Notes under the pieces: model-generated
What the model saw: only the letters and a program-made list of their open reading frames with translations
What the model was told of the DNA's origin: nothing
Databases searched by the model: none
Part shown: in pieces, positions 24,778 to 34,144 of the stretch
How positions within the stretch are numbered: position 1 is the first letter of the stretch
Layout: every line of letters begins with the position of its first letter
Translations under genes and position numbers: made by a program
Source: JBCBJX01 sp038522735
GTDB lineage: Bacteria; Pseudomonadota; Alphaproteobacteria; Caulobacterales; Parvularculaceae
NCBI GenBank assembly: GCA_038522735.1
Contig: JBCBJX010000001.1
Span: forward strand, 1 to 64,000
Reading direction: 5' to 3'
DNA: 64,000 nt

Positions 24778-25317
24778 TCAGCGCGGCGCCATCACCATGG
24801 TCATCTGCCGGCCTTCGAGCTTCGGCAGCATTTCCACCTTCGCGTCGTCTTCAAAATCGATCTGGACGCGCTTCAGCAGCTCCATGCCGCGCTCCTGGTG
24901 CGCCATCTCGCGGCCGCGGAAGCGGAGCGTCACCTTCACCTTGTCGCCTTCTTCAAAAAACCGGCGCATGGCTTTGGTCTTCACATCGTAATCATGCTGA
25001 TCGATGTTCGGACGCATCTTGATTTCTTTGATATCGACAACGTGCTGCTTCTTCTTGGCTTCGGCTTTTTTCTTCTGTTGTTGGTACTTGTACTTGCCGT
25101 AGTCCAGGATCTTGCAGACCGGAGGCTGGGCGGTCGGCGACACTTCGACGAGATCAAGGCCCACGGACTGGGCGAGCTCGACGGCCTCGTCGGTCGGAAC
25201 GACGCCGCGTTTTTCGCCTTCATGGTCAATGAGCAGCACTTCGCTCACTCTGATCTGGCTGTTGACGCGGGGTCCTTCGATTTTGGGCGGCGTCGCCGCA
25301 TGGGGTCTGCGTGCTAT
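24778..25317 (-). CDS. infC: Translation initiation factor IF-3 (ATA start)
   Basis: IF-3 binds the 30S subunit and polices start-codon choice. The 179-residue product carries [15 protein letters not shown], the linker [18 protein letters not shown] region and [14 protein letters not shown]. The family N-terminus reads back to an ATA codon at 25317-25315. A strong Shine-Dalgarno AAGGAGA (25330-25324) stands seven bases before it, and no ATG/GTG/TTG is available at the right place. Rare AUU/AUA-type starts on infC are a known autoregulatory device, because IF-3 discriminates against them. A longer open frame to 26115 is a shadow. Confidence 0.95.
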   Translation of the reverse strand: MARRPHAATPPKIEGPRVNSQIRVSEVLLIDHEGEKRGVVPTDEAVELAQSVGLDLVEVSPTAQPPVCKILDYGKYKYQQQKKKAEAKKKQHVVDIKEIKMRPNIDQHDYDVKTKAMRRFFEEGDKVKVTLRFRGREMAHQERGMELLKRVQIDFEDDAKVEMLPKLEGRQMTMVMAPR

Positions 25318-25323
25318 CGGGTC

Positions 25324-25365
25324 TCTCCTTGGCAGCTGCGTCCTGTGTGACGCGGAACGAATATA
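25324..25365 (-). promoter_or_regulatory. infC promoter -10 and Shine-Dalgarno site
   Basis: On the minus strand a -10-like TATATT lies at 25365-25360 and the Shine-Dalgarno AAGGAGA at 25330-25324. The implied leader is only about 40 bases, long enough for ribosome loading but with no obvious hairpin. No convincing -35 is seen at the right distance, so the promoter call is tentative, whereas the ribosome site is strong and decides the ATA start. Confidence 0.5.
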
Positions 25366-25486
25366 GGGATTTGCTTGGCGATCGGTTGCCGAGGCGGCAG
25401 GCCGATACGACGTCGCGCACGCCCGTGGCAAGCGCGCGCCGGTTTTTGAGCGAAAATCGCCAGGGACGAAGAGGCCTGAAGGGGCC

Positions 25487-26467
25487 TCATGCGAAGAAGG
25501 CGCGGCGTTTCGGGCCGCGGTCTTCCGCGGGAATGACGCCCATATTGCCGAGGGTCCGCCAGACCATCTCCGGGTCGATCGACTGCTCGGGCGTCGCGGT
25601 GACGGCGACGACGTCGCGCCCCCGCGGCGCAGCCGTCGCCGAAGCTGCTTGATGTGGGAACAGCATGACGCCTGGACAATGGAGGCTCGCGATGAGCTGC
25701 GCCGGCCCCGTATCGTCGGCGACGAAGAACGAGCCGTCATGGGCCAGGGCCGCGAGCTGCAGCAAATCGGTCTTGCCGGCGAGATTGACCACGTTGGGGT
25801 CCGCGCGGGCGATCTCATAGCCGAGATCGGAAAGGTCCGGACCGCCGACGACCACGGCCGCGACGCCGACATCGCCGATCCGCGCCGCGATGCGGGCGTA
25901 GCGATCGACAGGCCAGCCGCCGTCTCCCTGCATCGCCGGCGCGAGCAGCGCGAAAGCGCCTGAGAGCCCGTACCAGGAGGGCTGCATGTTCGCCGAGTCC
26001 TTGCGGGCTTCCAGCGCCCAGGAGAGGTCAGGCGGACGGCGCTCTGCGTCGACGCCGGCGTCGGAGAGCTGCTGGGCGTAGGCGTCGATCGGGTGCAGAG
26101 GCGTCTTCGCGCCACGTCGCGGCGAAGGCGGCGAGGAGAGCTTGCGCTTCGGCGCGCCGAGCCCCGAATGCAGCTTCTTCGAGGCGTCCGTGCCGTCGAG
26201 ATCGAAGACGAAGGAAAACTTTTTCGACTTCAGCTGTTTGACGAACGACTTCCGGGCTTCCGCGTCGGTATAGGCGTCGTCGGTGATCACCTGATCGAAA
26301 TAGGGCGCCGCCTTGGCGAGGCGGACCAGGTCGCCGGCTGTGAGGAGCGTCACCTCCGCCCGCGGATGGGCGTCCCGGATCGCCGCGAACGCTGCATCCG
26401 CGTTGACGAAGGCGCCGAGGCCTTCGCGCTTGATGATGAGTATCGACGCCTTGCGCGATCCGAACAT
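25487..26467 (-). CDS. Glycosyltransferase family 9-like (heptosyltransferase-type)
   Basis: This 326-residue GT-B fold protein begins [29 protein letters not shown], the typical opening of ADP-heptose:LPS heptosyltransferases and related GT9 enzymes. The C-terminal donor site includes [11 protein letters not shown] and [21 protein letters not shown]; the second is the diagnostic (D/S)TGPxHLA-like loop. It ends 169 bases before infC starts and lies 4 bases from the next glycosyltransferase gene, so the two form a pair probably acting on lipopolysaccharide. Confidence 0.8.
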   Translation of the reverse strand: MFGSRKASILIIKREGLGAFVNADAAFAAIRDAHPRAEVTLLTAGDLVRLAKAAPYFDQVITDDAYTDAEARKSFVKQLKSKKFSFVFDLDGTDASKKLHSGLGAPKRKLSSPPSPRRGAKTPLHPIDAYAQQLSDAGVDAERRPPDLSWALEARKDSANMQPSWYGLSGAFALLAPAMQGDGGWPVDRYARIAARIGDVGVAAVVVGGPDLSDLGYEIARADPNVVNLAGKTDLLQLAALAHDGSFFVADDTGPAQLIASLHCPGVMLFPHQAASATAAPRGRDVVAVTATPEQSIDPEMVWRTLGNMGVIPAEDRGPKRRAFFA

Positions 26468-26471
26468 CGTG

Positions 26472-27668
26472 TCAGCCCTTCAAACCCGGGCTGCGGGGCC
26501 CGGATGTCGCGGAACGATACACCTCAAGCGTCGCCGCCGCCATTGCGGCGGTGGAGAAGCGCTCTTCGACGCGCCGTCGGCCCGCTGCGCCCATGCGCGC
26601 GCGGTCGGCAGCGTCCATGTCGAGAAGCGTCAGCACGCCCCGGGCCAGATCCTGCGGGTCGCCCGGCGCGACGAGAACGCCGGTCTCGCCGTCGACGACG
26701 GTCTCCCGCGACCCGCCATGGTCCGTCGCGACCACCGGGCGCTCCATCGCCTGCGCTTCGACGGCGACGCGGCCGAAAGCTTCGGGCCGTGTCGATGCCG
26801 AAACGACGATGCCCGCCGCCCGGTAGGCGGCCGGCATGTCGGCGTAATGTCCGCAGATGCGCGCGACCTCGCTCAGGCCCGCCTCCCTCACAGCGTCGTC
26901 CAGCGACTGCGCGTAGCCGTCCCTGCCTTGCGCGTCGCCCATGAGGATAAGCAAGAAATCCGTTTTTTGACCAGTCGCACGGCGCGTTTCGACCAGAAGT
27001 CGAACGGCCTCGACCATCTCCCGCTGGCCCTTCCAGGCTGTGAGACGGCCGGGCAGAAGAACGACCTTGCTATTGTCCGCCGGTTTGAGCCCCCAGTGCC
27101 GGCGGGCGGCCTCGAGACGCGCCTCGGTGATCGCAGCCGGGTCGAACCGGTCGAGATCGGCGCCGCGGGGGATGGCGACGAGGCGCTCAGGCGGCGTTCC
27201 GTGTTCGGACGCGACGTGGGCGCGGGTGAAGTCGGAGTTCGCGATGACGACGTCCGCCCGCGCCATCACCGAATTATAGAACCGCTTGAGGCGCGATTTC
27301 GCCGAATAGACCCCGTGATATGTGGCGACGTACCGCGCGCCCGTCGCCCGCGCCGCCCAGAGAGCGCTCCAGGCCGGAGCGCGGGAGCGGGCGTGGATGA
27401 TATCGACGTCGAAACGCCGTATGAGGTCGATCAACCGGCCGCGATTGGCCCAGATGACCGCGGGGTTCTTCGACTTCGCCGGAAGCCTGAAAAGCTCGGC
27501 CCCCGCGGCCGCCAGCTCCAACTCCAGCCGGCCGCCTTCGCTCGCGACGAGGGCGCGTCCGCCGGCCTCGACGATCGCGCGCGCGATCTCCACTGTGGTT
27601 CGCTCCGCCCCGCCCGCCTTAAGCTCGGGGACGACCTGCAGAACTGTCAGCGCGCGGGGTTCGTTCAT
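26472..27668 (-). CDS. Glycosyltransferase family 4
   Basis: This 398-residue GT4 enzyme has an N-terminal acceptor domain with VLQVVPELKAGGAERTTVEI and a C-terminal donor site with STRPEAFGRVAVEAQAMERPVVATDHGGSRETV; its EAFGRVAVEAQAM element is the GT4 E-x7-E motif. The sugar donor cannot be read off. It is co-directional with the GT9 gene, four bases apart, suggesting an LPS core or lipid-linked glycan pair. Confidence 0.88.
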   Translation of the reverse strand: MNEPRALTVLQVVPELKAGGAERTTVEIARAIVEAGGRALVASEGGRLELELAAAGAELFRLPAKSKNPAVIWANRGRLIDLIRRFDVDIIHARSRAPAWSALWAARATGARYVATYHGVYSAKSRLKRFYNSVMARADVVIANSDFTRAHVASEHGTPPERLVAIPRGADLDRFDPAAITEARLEAARRHWGLKPADNSKVVLLPGRLTAWKGQREMVEAVRLLVETRRATGQKTDFLLILMGDAQGRDGYAQSLDDAVREAGLSEVARICGHYADMPAAYRAAGIVVSASTRPEAFGRVAVEAQAMERPVVATDHGGSRETVVDGETGVLVAPGDPQDLARGVLTLLDMDAADRARMGAAGRRRVEERFSTAAMAAATLEVYRSATSGPRSPGLKG

Positions 27669-27727
27669 CGCGCCCGGCCGTTTACGCTCGACCGAACGAG
27701 GGTTTTAAAGTGGTCGAGGGTCGAGCC

Positions 27728-28111
27728 GTGTCCGAGCACAATTTCATCTCCTGCGCCGCCGTTCTCGTGGTCGACGACATTCATCGATCCGTCGGCTTCT
27801 ATCGTGATCGCCTCGGCTTTGTCGTCCGCGAGATCCACGGCGACCCGCCAAGCTTCGCAATCGCCGATGCCCCGACAGCCTCGATCATCCTGAAGGAGGG
27901 CGGGCCGAACGCCCGGCCGCATCCGAACGGCGAGGCGATCAGCGGCCTGTGGGACGCCTATATCTGGGTGCGCGACCTTCGGGCGCTTACGGAAGACCTT
28001 GCGGCCCGCGGAGCGCGGATGGAGGAGCAGGTCGAACAACCGTACGGCTGTACGGAAGTGGTCGTCCGCGACCCCGACGGCTACGCGATCTGCTTCGGGT
28101 ATTGTCCGTGA
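27728..28111 (+). CDS. VOC-superfamily (glyoxalase/bleomycin-resistance-like) protein
   Basis: This 127-residue protein begins with the strand AAVLVVDDIHRSVGFYRDRLGF and ends VVVRDPDGYAICFGY, both standard VOC features. The GTG at 27728 is chosen because an upstream GTG (27710) adds only a linker-like stretch; neither has a strong ribosome site. Substrate unknown. It is followed after 23 bases by an alpha/beta hydrolase gene, and the two are likely co-transcribed. Confidence 0.75.
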   Translation: MSEHNFISCAAVLVVDDIHRSVGFYRDRLGFVVREIHGDPPSFAIADAPTASIILKEGGPNARPHPNGEAISGLWDAYIWVRDLRALTEDLAARGARMEEQVEQPYGCTEVVVRDPDGYAICFGYCP

Positions 28112-28134
28112 TCGTGAGACAGAAAGACCGCGCC

Positions 28135-28884
28135 ATGACCGATCCCGCCCGCTTCATCGACGGCCCGAACGCCCGTCTCGCCGTCCGCTCCGTTTCAGGC
28201 GCGGGGCCGACGGTCGTGTGGCTCGGCGGTTTCAAGTCGGACATGCTCGGAACGAAGGCGGAGCGGCTCTCGGACTGGGCGCGGGAGGCGGGCCGCGCGT
28301 TCGTGCGCTTCGACTATTCAGGGCACGGGGAATCCGGCGGCCAGTTTGAGGACGGAACGATCTCGAAGTGGACGGCCGACGCCCTCCATATCCTCGATAC
28401 GGAAACGAAAGGCCCACTCGTCCTCGTCGGCTCCTCCATGGGCGGGTGGATCGCGCTTCTCACCGCTCTCGCCCGCAAGGAGCGGATCTCCGGCCTCGTG
28501 CTCATCGCCCCGGCGCCGGATTTTACGGAGGACCTTCTGTGGGCGTCCCTCACGGAAGACCAGCGCCGCATGATCGAGACCGAAGGTCGCCTGGAGGAGC
28601 CGTCCGACTACGCCGACGAGCCTTACGTCTACACCCGCGCCCTCACCGAGGACGGCCGCAAGAACCTCCTTCTCGGCGCCCCCATCGATCTCGACGTCCC
28701 CGTCCGCATCCTCCAGGGCGCCGCCGACCCCGACGTCCCCTGGCGACACGCCGCCCGGCTGATGGACGTGCTGACGGGCGACGACGTGGTGATGACGCTG
28801 GACCGGGTCGGCGACCACCGCATGTCGGAACCGCGGCAGCTGGAGATGCTGGCGCGGGCGGTGGGGGAGGTTTCGGGGGGTTAG
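28135..28884 (+). CDS. Alpha/beta hydrolase
   Basis: This 249-residue alpha/beta hydrolase has its nucleophile elbow as GSSMGGW (Ser near residue 101), an acid in the ILQGAADPDVPW strand and the catalytic His in RVGDHRMSEP. The oxyanion-loop region is VWLGGFKSDM. The pattern resembles the carboxylesterase/ABHD10-like group. Substrate is not predictable. The ATG at 28135 follows the VOC gene closely. Confidence 0.85.
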   Translation: MTDPARFIDGPNARLAVRSVSGAGPTVVWLGGFKSDMLGTKAERLSDWAREAGRAFVRFDYSGHGESGGQFEDGTISKWTADALHILDTETKGPLVLVGSSMGGWIALLTALARKERISGLVLIAPAPDFTEDLLWASLTEDQRRMIETEGRLEEPSDYADEPYVYTRALTEDGRKNLLLGAPIDLDVPVRILQGAADPDVPWRHAARLMDVLTGDDVVMTLDRVGDHRMSEPRQLEMLARAVGEVSGG

Positions 28885-28945
28885 GCGCGCGGTCGCTGGC
28901 AGCCGCTCGCGAACGACCGACAGCGCCTCTCTCCCGCCACCGCAC

Positions 28946-28983
28946 CGGCGCTCCTGAACGCAATATCGCGTCCCGGAGCGCCG
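28946..28983. terminator. Hairpin between convergent genes
   Basis: CGGCGCTCC and GGAGCGCCG form a perfect 9-bp stem. An inner ACGC/GCGT pair encloses AATATC, giving a two-tier hairpin. It lies between the alpha/beta hydrolase end and the S9 peptidase end, the expected place for a shared bidirectional terminator. No U-tract follows on either side, so intrinsic termination would be weak, and it could instead be a solitary palindromic element. Confidence 0.4.
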
Positions 28984-28993
28984 CTGTGGTTCG

Positions 28994-31054
28994 TCAGCCC
29001 CGCTCTTCCGGATCGAAGCTCTCCAGAGCGTCGGGTAGGCCGTCGATGAATTCGGCGCCGGCCGGGACCGTCAGGCTTGAGCCTTCAAAGTCGTCCCCGA
29101 TCGGCTCGACGCGACCGCCGAGGCAGGTGGAGAGGAACCCTTCAGCGACGCCGTAGAAGGCGAGACGGTTTTCCGGGCGGGCGAAGCCGTGGCCCTCATC
29201 CGGGAACAGGACGTAGGTGACCGGAATATTTTTGGCTTCCATGGCCGCGACGATCTGATCGGACTCCGCCTGTTTTACCCGCGGGTCGTTCGCCCCCTGA
29301 CCGATAAGCAGCGGCTTGCTGATGTTGTCGACGCTGTTAAGGGGCGAGGCCGCTTTCAGGATCGCCAGACCTTCCTCGGTGTTCGGATCGCCGACACGTT
29401 TCTCAAGAACGCGGCGGAAGCTCTCCCAGTACGGCGGGATCGAATCGAGCAGTGTGATGAGGTTCGACGGGCCGACGATATCGACCCCGCAGGCGAAGGT
29501 TTCGGGCGTGAAGGCGAGCCCGGCGAGGGTCGCATAACCGCCATAGGACCCGCCCATGACGGCGACGGTTTCTTCAGTAGTGATCTTTTCATCCACCGCC
29601 CAGTTGACGGCGTCGATCAGATCATCGTGCATCTTCAGGCCCCATTCGAGGTCGCCGGCGTTCACGAAGGATTTTCCGAACCCGGTCGAGCCGCGGAAGT
29701 TGACCCGCAAGACGGCGTAGCCGCGGTTGGAAAGCCACTGGGCCGTCGAGTTATAGCCGTAGAAGTCACGCGCCCACGGTCCGCCATGGACGTTCAGCAC
29801 CATGGGGACGGGCCTGTCCGGGCGGCCGTCGCCGTTCCTGTCGGACCCGGGCGGCAGGGTCAGGTAGGAGACGAGCGTCAGACCATCGCGCGCCTCGATC
29901 AGTTCCGGCGTCATGGCGGCGAGCGTCTTGTCTTCAAGTTCGGGACGAACGGCGAAAAGGCGGGTGAAACTGTTCTCCTCGCGATCCCACATATAGTAAG
30001 TGGGAACCTGATCAGCCTCTGTATTGACCAGCACCCAGGTGGAATCGTCATCCGTCGTGGAGGCGAGAGAGATCTCTCCGTCGAAGCGTGCGCTGAGGAC
30101 CTGCAGGATCTTTTCCCCGCGATCGTCGAGCGCCGTGTACTGAGTCTTGTCATAGGTGACGGCGTAGACATAGGGCTCGCCGGTTTCAGGGTCACGCCAT
30201 GTGCCGCCGATATCGGCCCGGTCGTCGGCGGCGATGAGCGTCTTTTCACCGCTGGCGAGGTCGAGTCCGAACAGCGCGCCGGTGTCCCGCCCCACGCTCT
30301 CGATGAGATACAAGGTCGAATTGTCCTCGCTGAAACCGGAAAGACCCGTCGTGTAGAGATCTTCCGGGGACACCGTCAAGAACAGGTCCCAGCCGCCGCC
30401 GTTGCGACGGTAGTACTCCGCCCCGCCGTCGGGCGTCGATTTCGACGCGAACCGGAGCTCCAGATCGTTGTCGAACGTGAAGCCGCTGAAATTGTCCGTG
30501 TTTTCATAAATCAGGGTGAGATCGCCGGTTTCGATGTCCAGCTCGTAGGCGTCGTGCCAGCGCGGGTCGCGATTGTTGATCCCGATGATCTGTTTGCCGG
30601 GGTGGTCCTCGTCGCTCGCGAGAAACAGAACGCGGGTGTTGTCGAAGGGGGTGTAACTCGTCTCTTCGCCCGTCGTCGGATCGACGCCGTAGAGCAGGAA
30701 GTTTTCGTCGCCGCCCTTGTCCTGGATGTAAACGAGGCGGTTCATCCCCGCGACCCAGCCATAGCCGCGAATGCCGCGCCCCGCGTCGCTGGTGACGGGC
30801 CTCGCAGCTTCGACATCATCCGCAGGCGCGACCCAGATGTTCATCACGCCGTCGACGGGCGCGAGGTAGCTCACCATCGAGCCGTCCGGGCTGATCTGAA
30901 CGCTGGAATAGGTGGGGTTGCCGAAAATCATCTCCCGCGGAATGAGATCGGCGTCGACGCGACCTGTGCTGAAGCCGCCGAGGGATCCCATGCTGCAGCC
31001 TGCGAGCACGGCGGCGCTCGCCCCGAGCAAAGCGGCTTTGGGGAAATTGGTCAT
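28994..31054 (-). CDS. S9 family peptidase, predicted lipoprotein
   Basis: This 686-residue prolyl-oligopeptidase-family enzyme has a lipoprotein signal (ASAAVLAGC lipobox near residue 19), a seven-bladed propeller (residues about 50-420) and a C-terminal hydrolase domain. The catalytic Ser lies in GGSYGGYATLAG, the Asp in GQGANDPRVKQ and the His in FPDEGHGFARPE. It should cleave short peptides in the periplasm or outer envelope, probably releasing dipeptides or acylated residues. The ATG at 31054 is preferred because it starts the signal peptide cleanly. The region from 31055 to 31292 upstream holds nothing I recognise. Confidence 0.9.
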   Translation of the reverse strand: MTNFPKAALLGASAAVLAGCSMGSLGGFSTGRVDADLIPREMIFGNPTYSSVQISPDGSMVSYLAPVDGVMNIWVAPADDVEAARPVTSDAGRGIRGYGWVAGMNRLVYIQDKGGDENFLLYGVDPTTGEETSYTPFDNTRVLFLASDEDHPGKQIIGINNRDPRWHDAYELDIETGDLTLIYENTDNFSGFTFDNDLELRFASKSTPDGGAEYYRRNGGGWDLFLTVSPEDLYTTGLSGFSEDNSTLYLIESVGRDTGALFGLDLASGEKTLIAADDRADIGGTWRDPETGEPYVYAVTYDKTQYTALDDRGEKILQVLSARFDGEISLASTTDDDSTWVLVNTEADQVPTYYMWDREENSFTRLFAVRPELEDKTLAAMTPELIEARDGLTLVSYLTLPPGSDRNGDGRPDRPVPMVLNVHGGPWARDFYGYNSTAQWLSNRGYAVLRVNFRGSTGFGKSFVNAGDLEWGLKMHDDLIDAVNWAVDEKITTEETVAVMGGSYGGYATLAGLAFTPETFACGVDIVGPSNLITLLDSIPPYWESFRRVLEKRVGDPNTEEGLAILKAASPLNSVDNISKPLLIGQGANDPRVKQAESDQIVAAMEAKNIPVTYVLFPDEGHGFARPENRLAFYGVAEGFLSTCLGGRVEPIGDDFEGSSLTVPAGAEFIDGLPDALESFDPEERG

Positions 31055-31292
31055 GATTGTCGCCTCTGAATTTTGGACCGGCTGGTCGGGTGGGGGGATG
31101 GTCGGCGGCATTCAAACCGCTTCCGGGCGCTGGTCGCAACGCCAACCGGCGACGATCAGACCCGAAGTCGCAAGAGGGCCGCGCGCCAAATGCGACGAAC
31201 GCGTACCGAAACGGGTCGAGCCGAAATCGCCCTTTCGCATGCGCGGCGCCATCACACGGCAAGATCGCCATGCCGGCGTCGGAACGCGCGCC

Positions 31293-31571
31293 TCACTCCC
31301 CCTCGCCGAACCGGTCCGCCACCAGGGCGCAGAGCGCCTCCACCGCCTCGGCCGCATCGGGACCCTCGGCGCGGATCGTCACGGCGGAGCCCTTGGCGGC
31401 GACGAGGAGCATCAGGCCCATAATCGAACAGCCGCCGACGGTGACGCCGTCCTTCTCTACTGTGACGCCAGACTGAAACGTTCCGGCGAGTTCGCAGAAT
31501 TTCGCCGACGCGCGGGCGTGGAGGCCGCGCATGTTGACGATCTCGACCTGCCGCTCGACGAGGTCGGGCAC
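31293..31571 (-). CDS. ptsH: HPr phosphocarrier protein
   Basis: This is the 92-residue phosphocarrier of the PTS. The phosphorylatable histidine lies in MRGLHARASAK (His about 18). The regulatory serine site of the HprK type is GGCSIMGLMLL, so both phosphorylation modes are preserved. It is the last gene of chvI-chvG-hprK-EIIA-ptsH, four bases after the EIIA gene. No sugar-specific EIIB/EIIC is present, pointing to a regulatory rather than transport role. Confidence 0.93.
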   Translation of the reverse strand: MPDLVERQVEIVNMRGLHARASAKFCELAGTFQSGVTVEKDGVTVGGCSIMGLMLLVAAKGSAVTIRAEGPDAAEAVEALCALVADRFGEGE

Positions 31572-31574
31572 GCC

Positions 31575-31979
31575 TTAGGTCGCGCCTGCTAGGACGTGGG
31601 ACGCGATATTGATGTAGCGCCGCCCCGCCTCGCGCGCGGCCTCGACGAGGGATGGAAGGTCCGCCTCGGCGCGCAGGGAGGTGAGCTTGATCAGCATGGG
31701 GAGGTTGACGCCCGCGAGCACCTCGGCGTTCGCCTTCTCCATCACGGAAATCGCGAGGTTCGACGGGGTGCCGCCGAACATGTCGGTGAGGATGACGACG
31801 CCCTCGCCTTTATCGGCGGCCTTCGCGGCGGCGAGGATGTCGGCCCGACGCTTCTCCATATCGTCGTCGGAGCCGATGCAGATCGCTTTGAACTGCTTCT
31901 GCGGGCCCACGACATGCTCGGTGGCGGCGAGGAACTCCTCCGCCAGGCGGCCGTGGGTGACGATGACGATGCCGATCAT
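31575..31979 (-). CDS. PTS EIIA component, mannose family
   Basis: This 134-residue EIIA-Man domain has the active histidine in IVTHGRLAEEF (His about 9) and the conserved loop TDMFGGTPSNLA. In alphaproteobacteria this soluble EIIA normally ends a phospho-relay from EI and HPr and acts as a regulator, since no membrane permease is linked. It is encoded 15 bases after hprK and 3 before ptsH. Confidence 0.93.
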   Translation of the reverse strand: MIGIVIVTHGRLAEEFLAATEHVVGPQKQFKAICIGSDDDMEKRRADILAAAKAADKGEGVVILTDMFGGTPSNLAISVMEKANAEVLAGVNLPMLIKLTSLRAEADLPSLVEAAREAGRRYINIASHVLAGAT

Positions 31980-31994
31980 AAAACGGGCTTGCGT

Positions 31995-32492
31995 TCAGCT
32001 CAGCCCTTCATGGTGCGCGCCTTCGCGCGATTGTCCACAGAAAACCGTTCGCAATGCAGCACGGACCTTCGCAGGCGCGGAAGCCTCGAAGGGCGACAGG
32101 GCGAAGAGGGGCGTCGGCGGCGCGCCGGGGACGATCTCGACGGTCTTCGGTTCCGGCAGCCGTTCCGGGGCCGCAACAAGGTCGAAGACGGCCGTGAGCG
32201 CCGTCGGCGTGGCGGGCTCGAAAGATAAAAGACCGACGCCCCGGACTTCGAGGGTTCCATGGAGCGCGTCCGGCGGGCGCATGAGGAGCGGGCCGTCTTC
32301 AGTCCCGATCAGCACCTGATCGTCGGCGACAAGCCGCGCGCGGCGCCACGGGCAGCCGTCGATGAGGCGAAGGACGAGATCCGACTTTCCGGCGCCCGAG
32401 GGGCCGAGAAAGAGCGCGCCGAGGAGGGGGCCGTCCGCATCGACCGCGACCGCCGAGGCGCTTGCGTGACGTCGGACCGCGCCGTCGCTCAC
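31995..32492 (-). CDS. hprK: HPr kinase/phosphorylase, short alphaproteobacterial form
   Basis: This 165-residue protein is only the catalytic C-terminal domain, without the N-terminal domain of the firmicute enzyme; this is the usual alphaproteobacterial version. The P-loop is GPSGAGKSDL (residues about 30-39). The remaining kinase/phosphorylase sequence continues through VGLLSFEPATPTAL-type strands. It starts with GTG, and GTGA overlaps the chvG stop, so translation is coupled to the sensor kinase. It would phosphorylate the regulatory Ser of HPr. Confidence 0.9.
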   Translation of the reverse strand: MSDGAVRRHASASAVAVDADGPLLGALFLGPSGAGKSDLVLRLIDGCPWRRARLVADDQVLIGTEDGPLLMRPPDALHGTLEVRGVGLLSFEPATPTALTAVFDLVAAPERLPEPKTVEIVPGAPPTPLFALSPFEASAPAKVRAALRTVFCGQSREGAHHEGLS

Positions 32493-34141
32493 CGCGCCCT
32501 CGGCATCTCGACGACAAACCGGGCGCCCGTCCGCCCGCCGCCCGCCTCCGCCGCACTTTCGACCCGGACGCTTCCGCCGTGGGCGTTCAGGATCTGACGG
32601 CAGATGGCGAGGCCGAGACCGGAATTGTCGCCTTTGGAGGCCGCTTGCGGACGCTCGGTGTAGAACCGCTCGAAGATCTTTTCGCGATATTCCGCCGGAA
32701 CGCCCGGCCCGTCGTCCTCCACGGCGACGCGTACGGTCCGCGGGCCGACCGCCTCCAGAATGACGACCACGGCCGCGCCGGCAGGCGAAAAAGATCGTGC
32801 ATTGTCGATCAGATTGCGGAAGACCTGACCGAGCCGGTCGCCGAAGCCGATGACGGGTGCGGGCAGCGGGCTCGCCTCCAGGCGCACCGGAACGGCGCCT
32901 TCCGCGGAGGTCGCCTCGTAGATCGCCGAGATGTCCGAAAGGAGCATGCGGATATCGATCCGCTCGCGGGCCTCTCGGGCGAGGTCGGCGTCGAGGCGCG
33001 AGGCGTTGGAGATGTCCGTGATGAGACGATCCATCCGCGCAACGTCTTTCTGGATGACCTTCACCAGCGTCTCACGCGCCTCCGGCTTATCGACGATCGA
33101 GAGGGTTTCCGACGCCGAGCGGATGGAGGTGAGCGGGTTTTTCAGTTCGTGGGCGACGTCGGCGGCGAAGGCGGCGATCGCCTCCATCCGATCGAAAAGG
33201 GCGCCGGTCATGGCGCGCAAGGCCGCGGACAGATGCCCGATCTCGTCCTTGCGGCGCGTGAGATCGGGGATGCGCGCCCGGCCGGAGCCCGCAACGTCGT
33301 CGCGCACCTTGTCCGCCGCGATGGCGAGGCGGCGCATGGGGAGGGCGAGAAAATAGGTGAGGAACAGCGCCGACACGACGTAAGCGCCGAGGGCGGTGAG
33401 GAACACCGGGACCACGGCCCGCCGCGCGTCGCGCACGAGATCCTCGACGCCGGCGAGCTCGACGGTCACGACACCCTGCACCGCCTGCACCCGTCGGATC
33501 GGCGCCGAAACGGAAACGACCAGCCGGCCGTTTTCATCGACCCGCACCTGTTGCGACACCGCCCCGCCGAGGGCTTCGTAGAGTTCGTCCCGCAGGAGCG
33601 CGTCGCGCGCCTCGCGGCGGAGGTCCCGGTCGAGCCAGTTATAGAGCCCGCGCAGAAGACCCGTCGCCTCGAACGGGATGCGCTCGATCAGCGGGTCGTC
33701 GCCGACCGGCGGCAGGGGCGCTTCGGAGATCGTCTCAAAGACGGTGTTGGAGTCCGCGAGCTGCAGCGCCGCGGGGTCGATGTCGCTCGGCTTCTCCCAG
33801 GTGTAGGGGATCGTGAAGATCCGTGTGCGCCCATCTTCGATGCGGCCGAGATAGCGGTTGATCTCGCTTGAGGCCTGCGCGTCGAGAGCCGGCGGCGTCG
33901 CGTCGTCCGGAATGAGAGCGAGGGCGACGATGCGGGCGAGAAGCTCGGCTTCGAGGCGCGCCGCCTGCTGCTTCGACTGGATGAGACCGTCGCGATAGCT
34001 GTCGATCGTCATGACGCCGACGAACACGCCGAGGAGCGCCGCGACATTGACGCCGAGGATGATGAAGGTCGTGCGCGAGACGAGGAGGCGCCAGAGGCCG
34101 ACGCGGTCGCGCGGCTCGCTCTCTCGACCCCCGTCGTTCAT
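32489..34141 (-). CDS. chvG: Sensor histidine kinase ChvG/ExoS-like
   Basis: This 550-residue membrane kinase has TM helices near 25-47 and about 240-265 that bracket a large periplasmic sensor domain, followed by HAMP, a dimerisation helix with the phospho-His in FAADVAHELKNPL, and an HATPase with NLIDNA, DDGPGVP and GLGLAIC. In rhizobia and relatives ChvG/ChvI respond to acid, cell-wall stress and host signals and control exopolysaccharide, which fits the glycan locus just upstream on the map. It lies three bases after chvI and overlaps hprK. Confidence 0.93.
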   Translation of the reverse strand: MNDGGRESEPRDRVGLWRLLVSRTTFIILGVNVAALLGVFVGVMTIDSYRDGLIQSKQQAARLEAELLARIVALALIPDDATPPALDAQASSEINRYLGRIEDGRTRIFTIPYTWEKPSDIDPAALQLADSNTVFETISEAPLPPVGDDPLIERIPFEATGLLRGLYNWLDRDLRREARDALLRDELYEALGGAVSQQVRVDENGRLVVSVSAPIRRVQAVQGVVTVELAGVEDLVRDARRAVVPVFLTALGAYVVSALFLTYFLALPMRRLAIAADKVRDDVAGSGRARIPDLTRRKDEIGHLSAALRAMTGALFDRMEAIAAFAADVAHELKNPLTSIRSASETLSIVDKPEARETLVKVIQKDVARMDRLITDISNASRLDADLAREARERIDIRMLLSDISAIYEATSAEGAVPVRLEASPLPAPVIGFGDRLGQVFRNLIDNARSFSPAGAAVVVILEAVGPRTVRVAVEDDGPGVPAEYREKIFERFYTERPQAASKGDNSGLGLAICRQILNAHGGSVRVESAAEAGGGRTGARFVVEMPRAR

Positions 34142-34144
34142 CCG

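Noticed and set aside
29189..31069. 626-codon plus-strand frame
   Set aside because: Antisense to the S9 peptidase gene, which carries the full catalytic triad; no motifs in this frame.
31055..31292. 238-base interval between the S9 peptidase and ptsH
   Set aside because: Checked for small genes, repeats and hairpins; nothing supportable was seen.
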